Shown in pieces: positions 60,247 to 64,000 of a DNA stretch of 64,000 bases. The DNA lies in assembly GCF_020010925.1 (NCBI RefSeq), contig NZ_JAGJBZ010000002.1:1860001-1924000 (forward strand). Reading direction: 5' to 3'. The notes beneath the pieces were generated by a model. The model was not told the DNA's origin, searched no databases, and saw nothing but the letters and a program-made list of their open reading frames with translations. Within the stretch, counting starts at the first letter, position 1. Every line of letters starts with the position of its first letter. Position numbers and translations under genes: made by a program. The DNA is from Streptomyces griseiscabiei (lineage in GTDB: Bacteria; Actinomycetota; Actinomycetes; Streptomycetales; Streptomycetaceae).

Positions 60247-62178
60247 TTAGTTGCCTCCGTCCACGCGGTCCATGGGCAGGTGCAGGATCGCGCCCCGCGT
60301 CGTGGCGTCCGGCGTGGCGAGTCCGGCCACTTCGGTGTCGCTCAACGCCCGGTCGTAGAGCCGCACTTCGTCGATCGAGCCGGTGAAGTGGACCCGGCTG
60401 TCGACCCGTTGACCGATGTGTACCCCGAACGGCGAGTTGCGGCTGACCGATCCGGGCAGGTCGGGGGCGCCGAACGGGGTACCGTCGACGAAGAGCGTGA
60501 GCGCCCCGCCGCCCCGCCGCAGCACCAGCCGGTGCCACTGCCCGTCGTTGTACGCGCCCGTGGACCGCACCGAGGCCGTCCGGGGCGGCGAGGCCCCGTC
60601 CCGCACGGTGATCAGCCCGGTCAGCCGCCCGGCCGCCGGTTCCCCGCGCACCCACACCTGCGGCTGTGTCGTCCCGACCCCGCCCATCCACAGCATCGGC
60701 TGCTCCCCGGTCGTCGCCGAGTACCGGAACCACAGCGAGGCGGTGAAGTCTTTGGTACCGAGGGGAAGTTGGGGCCGGTAGGGCAGTCGTACGGCGTCGT
60801 CGGCGCCGTCGAAGTCGAGCGCGCCGCCGAACACCCCGTCCGTGGGCCGGGCCCCGCCGAGCACGGCCGCCGGCCTGCCACCGGGCGCCCGGTCGGGTGT
60901 CGTCGGGTCCGGGCCCCGGCGCGGTGTCAGCCAGTCCTCCGTGAACCGGGCGAAGCGGATCTCGTCCCGGGCGTCGACCGCACCGCCCTCGTACAGCAGT
61001 CCGACGACATCGTTGCCGCCCTCCCCGGCGTCGATCCTGACCAGGTCCGAGTAGCCGGACCAGTCGGTGGTGACGACCGTGCCCCGGTCCACGCTCTCCC
61101 AGGTGCGTCCGCCGTCGTACGAGGAGCGGACCGCCATGGTCCGGCGGCGGTCGGGGTCCGCCGGGGCGGCCAGCAGCATCCGGTCGCCCAGCCGCAGCAG
61201 CGAACCCTGGACCTGCGGTGTGTACAGGTCCGGGAGCGCCCGGAAGGGCTCGGCGAAGGTGGTGCCGCCGTCCCGGCTGATCGTCTGGCTGCGATGGCCC
61301 AGGTCGGTGCCGTCCTGCTCGCGTCCGCTGACGAGCACCGTGCCGTGCGCGCGCTCGGTCAGGGTCAGCTCCGAGGGCTTCTGGCGGAAGGTGCCGTCGG
61401 CCGCGATAGGCCAGGTGTCCGTGGCGCCGACCTTCCAGGTGTCCCCGCCGTCGTCGCTGGTCACGAGCGCCGCGTGGTTGGCGGTGACCCGGCCGTCCGC
61501 CCAGCTCTCGGCGTTCACCCCGAGCACGAGCCGGCCCGCGTGTCGGCCCTGGGTGAGCTGGATGCCGTGCACAGGGCCGGTGGCGTACCAGGAGTTCCAC
61601 CCGGCCGGGCGGATCTGGTCGCGCAGACTGCGCGGCTCGGACCAGGTCAGCCCGTCGTCGTCGCTGTACTGCAGATGCGGGGTCCGGTCACAGGGGACGT
61701 CGCAGCTCGCGCTGTCCAGACGGCCCGTGTTGTACGTCTCCGTCAGCAGGACGCGGCCGGTCTCGCGGTCGACGACCGGGGCGGGGTTCCCGTGGGTGTC
61801 GCCGTCGCCCTCGTTGACCACCCGCAGCGGGCCCCAGGTACGGCCGCCGTCCGTGGACCGCTTGACCACGAGGTCTATGTCCGCCGCGTCCCCGCAGTTC
61901 AGTACGCGGCCCTCGGCGAAGGCGAGCAGGGTTCCCTCGGTCGTCCGGACGACCGCCGGGATCCGGAAGCAGGCGTAGCCGGGGTCCTGCGAGGCCTTGA
62001 AGAGGACCTGCTGCTCGAACTCGGCCGAGGCGGTCGCCGACTGTCGGGGCTCGGCCCCGGCCGGGTGGGCGAGGGTGAGGAGGGCGGTGGTGGTGAGTAC
62101 CGCGATGAGGGGGGAGAGGGGGGAGGTGAGTGAGGATTCGAGGGGGGATCTGAGGCGTGCGCGAAGACTCGACGGCAC
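60247..62178 (-). CDS. secreted exo-alpha-sialidase (GH33) with LamG domain
   Basis: 643 residues. A signal peptide ends near 42 (AHPAGA). GH33 hallmarks are the FRIPAVVRT (RIP) Arg and repeated Asp boxes: STDGGRTW, SDDDGLTW, SDDGGDTW, SRDGGTTF and SYDGGRTW. Catalytic Asp lies in CGDAADIDLVVKR, and further Arg residues at RQKPSELTL and the EIRFARF stretch complete the pocket. The C-terminal concanavalin/LamG-like domain (about 430-640: GALDFDGADDAVRLPYRPQL..FTASLWFRYS..GSIDEVRLYDRALSDTEVAGL) probably binds the glycan. It releases terminal sialic acid or KDN. A strong dyad lies upstream. The start is ATG 62178. Confidence 0.92.
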   Translation of the reverse strand: MPSSLRARLRSPLESSLTSPLSPLIAVLTTTALLTLAHPAGAEPRQSATASAEFEQQVLFKASQDPGYACFRIPAVVRTTEGTLLAFAEGRVLNCGDAADIDLVVKRSTDGGRTWGPLRVVNEGDGDTHGNPAPVVDRETGRVLLTETYNTGRLDSASCDVPCDRTPHLQYSDDDGLTWSEPRSLRDQIRPAGWNSWYATGPVHGIQLTQGRHAGRLVLGVNAESWADGRVTANHAALVTSDDGGDTWKVGATDTWPIAADGTFRQKPSELTLTERAHGTVLVSGREQDGTDLGHRSQTISRDGGTTFAEPFRALPDLYTPQVQGSLLRLGDRMLLAAPADPDRRRTMAVRSSYDGGRTWESVDRGTVVTTDWSGYSDLVRIDAGEGGNDVVGLLYEGGAVDARDEIRFARFTEDWLTPRRGPDPTTPDRAPGGRPAAVLGGARPTDGVFGGALDFDGADDAVRLPYRPQLPLGTKDFTASLWFRYSATTGEQPMLWMGGVGTTQPQVWVRGEPAAGRLTGLITVRDGASPPRTASVRSTGAYNDGQWHRLVLRRGGGALTLFVDGTPFGAPDLPGSVSRNSPFGVHIGQRVDSRVHFTGSIDEVRLYDRALSDTEVAGLATPDATTRGAILHLPMDRVDGGN

Positions 62179-62212
62179 GGTGCGGCCAGCCCTTCATCCG
62201 TCCGGGTGTGGG

Positions 62213-62237
62213 ACATCGGACGTCCCACGTCCGATGT
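62213..62237. promoter_or_regulatory. 25-bp perfect dyad upstream of the sialidase operon
   Basis: ACATCGGACGT-CCC-ACGTCCGATGT, 11-bp perfect arms with 3-nt spacer, 35 nt upstream of ATG 62178. The size and symmetry fit a GntR/FadR- or ROK-type operator. Confidence 0.6.
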
Positions 62238-62363
62238 GCGGCCACAGACGGTACGCGGGGGTTCAGGGGGCTCACAAGAACCGTGCGGGTGGGTGGGCGT
62301 GTTTTCGCGGCAGGGGGTGGGGCTTCGGATTCGTTGGCGGGTGCGGGTGAGTGGGGGCTGGTC

Positions 62364-62502
62364 GCGCAGTTCCCCGCGCCCCCAAAAGCCCAGGCCCCTG
62401 CGGGCCTGAAGGCGACGGGGCTGCGGGCCTGAAGGCGACCGGTGGCGGGGCTGAAAAGCACGGGGCGCAGCCCCTGCTTTTCAGGGGCGCGGGGAACTGC
62501 GC
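62364..62502. repeat. dispersed repeat copy with inner tandem duplication
   Basis: The outer 19-bp arms are GCGCAGTTCCCCGCGCCCC (62364-62382) and its reverse complement (62484-62502). Inside, 62398-62416 is repeated at 62421-62439 (CTGCGGGCCTGAAGGCGAC, 19 bp each). It resembles the 12359 element in full length. Confidence 0.8.
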
Positions 62503-62622
62503 GAGAAGCCCCACCGGGCCGCACCCGGCGACGAAACAGGCCACGCGAAAAGACGGGGCCCCCGAGGCGCAGGGGGCGCTCCCCGCCGCCGGGGGCCCCG
62601 CCGCCGTGTCGCGGGGAGCCGG

Positions 62623-63486
62623 TCAGCCCTTCACGGCCGCGGCCCGCAGAGCGATACGGTGCTCGCCCGCGTACACGTTCATGGAGGCCCCCCTCAGGAA
62701 CCCCACCAGGGTCAGCCCGGTCTCCGCCGCCAGGTCGACCGCGAGCGACGACGGCGCCGAGACGGCCGCCAGTACCGGTATCCCCGCCATCACCGCCTTC
62801 TGCGCCAGCTCGAACGACGCCCGCCCCGACACCAGCAGCACCGCCCGGGACAGCGGCAGCGCCCCGCTCTGCAGGGCCCGTCCCACCAGCTTGTCCACGG
62901 CGTTGTGCCGGCCCACGTCCTCCCGTACGTCGAGCAGTTCGCCGTCCTCGCTGAACAGGGCCGCCGCGTGCAGACCCCCGGTCCGGTCGAAGACCCGCTG
63001 GGCCGCGCGGAGCCGGTCGGGGAGGCCCGCGAGGAGGTCGGGGTCGAGCCGGACCGGGGGAGTCTCGCCACCTTGCGTGTCGTCGACGGGCCAGCGCGCG
63101 GTCGTCCGGACGGCGTCCAGCGACGCCTTTCCGCACAGCCCGCAGGACGAGGTCGTGTACACGTTGCGTTCGAGGGTGATGTCGGGGACGGCGACCCCGG
63201 GCGCGGTCCGCACGTCCACCACGTTGTAGGTGTTCGAGCCGTCCTCCGTCGCTCCCGCGCAGTAGACGATGTTCTGCAGGTCCGACTGCTCGGCGAGCAC
63301 CCCCTCGCTGACCAGGAACCCGGCCGCCAGCGCGAAGTCGTCGCCCGGGGTGCGCATGGTGATCGCGAGCGGCTTGCCGTTCAGCCGGATCTCCATCGGT
63401 TCCTCGGCAACGAGCGTGTCCGGGCGGGTGGAGACCGCGCCGTCCCGGATGCGGATCACCTTGCGTCGTTCCGTGACTCGTCCCAT
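62623..63486 (-). CDS. fdhD: formate dehydrogenase accessory sulfurtransferase FdhD
   Basis: 287 residues. FdhD transfers sulfur to the molybdenum cofactor of formate dehydrogenase-type enzymes. Conserved parts are EPMEIRLNGKPLAITMRTPGDDFALAAGFLVSEGV, the catalytic CGLCGKASLDAV with CxxC near 121, HAAALFSEDGELLDVREDVGRHNAVDKLVG and VLLVSGRASFELAQKAVMAGIPVLAAVSAPSSLAV. GAGACTGA precedes the ATG. It lies 7 bp after the Fe-S gene stop, making one transcription unit. Confidence 0.93.
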   Translation of the reverse strand: MGRVTERRKVIRIRDGAVSTRPDTLVAEEPMEIRLNGKPLAITMRTPGDDFALAAGFLVSEGVLAEQSDLQNIVYCAGATEDGSNTYNVVDVRTAPGVAVPDITLERNVYTTSSCGLCGKASLDAVRTTARWPVDDTQGGETPPVRLDPDLLAGLPDRLRAAQRVFDRTGGLHAAALFSEDGELLDVREDVGRHNAVDKLVGRALQSGALPLSRAVLLVSGRASFELAQKAVMAGIPVLAAVSAPSSLAVDLAAETGLTLVGFLRGASMNVYAGEHRIALRAAAVKG

Positions 63487-63493
63487 GTGTGTC

Positions 63494-64000
63494 TCAGTCC
63501 CGGTTCTGTACGTGCTGGTAGCCGAAGCGGCCCTTGATGCAGAGGTTGCCGTGGGTCACCGGGTTGTCGTGCGGCGAGGTGACCTTCACGATCTCATTGT
63601 CCTGCACATGGAGTGTGAGGTTGCAGCCCACACCGCAGTACGCGCACACCGTGGTCGTCTCCGTCTGCGCCGACTCGTCCCAGGTGCCCGCCGCCCGCAT
63701 GTCGAACTCCGACTTGAAGGACAGCGCGCCCGTCGGGCACACCTCGACGCAGTTCCCGCAGTACACACAGGCGGAGTCGGTGAGCGGGGCGTCGTGCTCC
63801 ACGGCGATCCGGGCGTCGAAACCCCGGCCCACGACGGAGATCGCGAACGAGTTCTGCCACTGCTCCCCACAGGCGTCCACGCACTTATAACACAGGATGC
63901 ACTTGTCGTAGTCCCGGACGTACAGCTCGTTGTCGACCCTGGGTTCCTCGTTCAGCCGGGCCGCGTCCGGACCGAAGCGGTCGGGTTTGGCCTCGTACTC
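63494..64000 (-). CDS. iron-sulfur protein with HoxU/NuoG-like and formate-dehydrogenase-like cluster motifs (partial, runs off the window end)
   Basis: 168 codons are visible; the gene continues past 64000. Visible order: KCILCYKCVDACGEQWQNSF and CVYCGNCVEVCPTGAL, two [4Fe-4S] ferredoxin motifs, then VCAYCGVGCNLTL..HGNLCIKGRFGYQHVQNRD, the N-terminal [4Fe-4S] motif of molybdopterin oxidoreductases (CxxCxxxC...C). The protein stops right there, before any molybdenum domain. So it is probably an electron-transfer subunit rather than a complete FdhA; the catalytic subunit would be separate. This short form is, as I recall, widespread in Streptomyces next to fdhD. It is linked to fdhD in an operon. 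Confidence 0.8.
   Translation of the reverse strand, partial: EYEAKPDRFGPDAARLNEEPRVDNELYVRDYDKCILCYKCVDACGEQWQNSFAISVVGRGFDARIAVEHDAPLTDSACVYCGNCVEVCPTGALSFKSEFDMRAAGTWDESAQTETTTVCAYCGVGCNLTLHVQDNEIVKVTSPHDNPVTHGNLCIKGRFGYQHVQNRD

Larger units (their letters stand above)
62179..62622. other. 444-bp intergenic region before the sialidase
   Basis: It contains a perfect 25-bp dyad (62213-62237), a tandem 23-bp duplication (62398-62439) and a full copy of the dispersed repeat with both arms (62364-62382 and 62484-62502). The FdhD gene ends at 62623. No gene is seen. Confidence 0.7.

Overview
The window looks like chromosomal DNA of a Streptomyces or a very close relative. GC is high throughout, GTG and TTG starts are common, genes are packed with 4-bp stop/start overlaps, and several families are typical of the genus: the gvpOAFGYZJLSK gas-vesicle order, DUF5753 XRE regulators, GAF-ANTAR proteins, CBM2-bearing cellulases and CebR-type operators. 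I saw no rRNA, tRNA, CRISPR array, transposase or phage gene. Everything below comes from reading the sequence; no search was run.

Layout. (1) 1-4423: type II NADH dehydrogenase with a histone-H1-like basic tail, transketolase, and a stand-alone LigD-type polymerase. (2) 4424-9756: a complete ten-gene gas-vesicle operon in which nearly every junction is translationally coupled. (3) 9757-15138: methyltransferase, PAP2-diacylglycerol kinase fusion, ABC-F ATPase, and two small genes. (4) 15179-23495: a stress block with a DJ-1/PfpI protein plus a large KatE catalase, a DUF2795 protein, a pyruvate-oxidase-like ThDP enzyme, a SigB/SigF-type sigma factor, a PAS protein and a GAF-ANTAR regulator. 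Several start sites carry candidate SigB-type promoters (GNNT-N14..16-GGGTAC-like). (5) 23694-31145: a secreted protein, an aminotransferase-fold protein with no lysine at all, two UlaG/NAPE-PLD-like metallo-beta-lactamase-fold proteins around a DedA membrane protein, a degenerate serine-recombinase-like domain, and a membrane phosphodiesterase. (6) 31273-39379: OsmC, a second-type DnaK, three HTH or WYL regulators, two methyltransferase or pterin genes and small conserved proteins. (7) 39441-50182: a secreted plant-cell-wall degradation block with PL11 rhamnogalacturonan lyase, EEP phosphatase, GH74-CBM2, CBM2-GH48 and CBM2-GH6. A perfect CebR box and a degenerate one lie in the divergent GH48/GH6 promoter region. 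(8) 50375-59059: a RibD/DHFR-like reductase, a His-rich methyltransferase, an SDR behind a MerR-type promoter, an aldo/keto reductase, a Tat-exported lyase-like protein, acyl-CoA synthetase, LysR and an SBF-type transporter. (9) 58998-64000: a DUF4185 protein and sialidase-LamG operon behind a strong dyad, FdhD, and a truncated-by-window Fe-S protein related to formate dehydrogenase.

How it fits together. Blocks 1, 2 and 4 read as stress and stationary-phase biology: respiration, flotation or envelope stress, peroxide defence and a general-stress sigma factor. Block 7 is saprophytic polysaccharide degradation under cellobiose/CebR control.

The observations most worth checking are the lysine-free aminotransferase-fold gene, the degenerate recombinase-like protein, the oppositely charged tails of GvpY and GvpZ, and a dispersed repeat that has become coding sequence at 31061-31145. 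Several unassigned operator dyads, at 36224, 38401, 52078, 53843, 53955 and 62213, are also worth a look.
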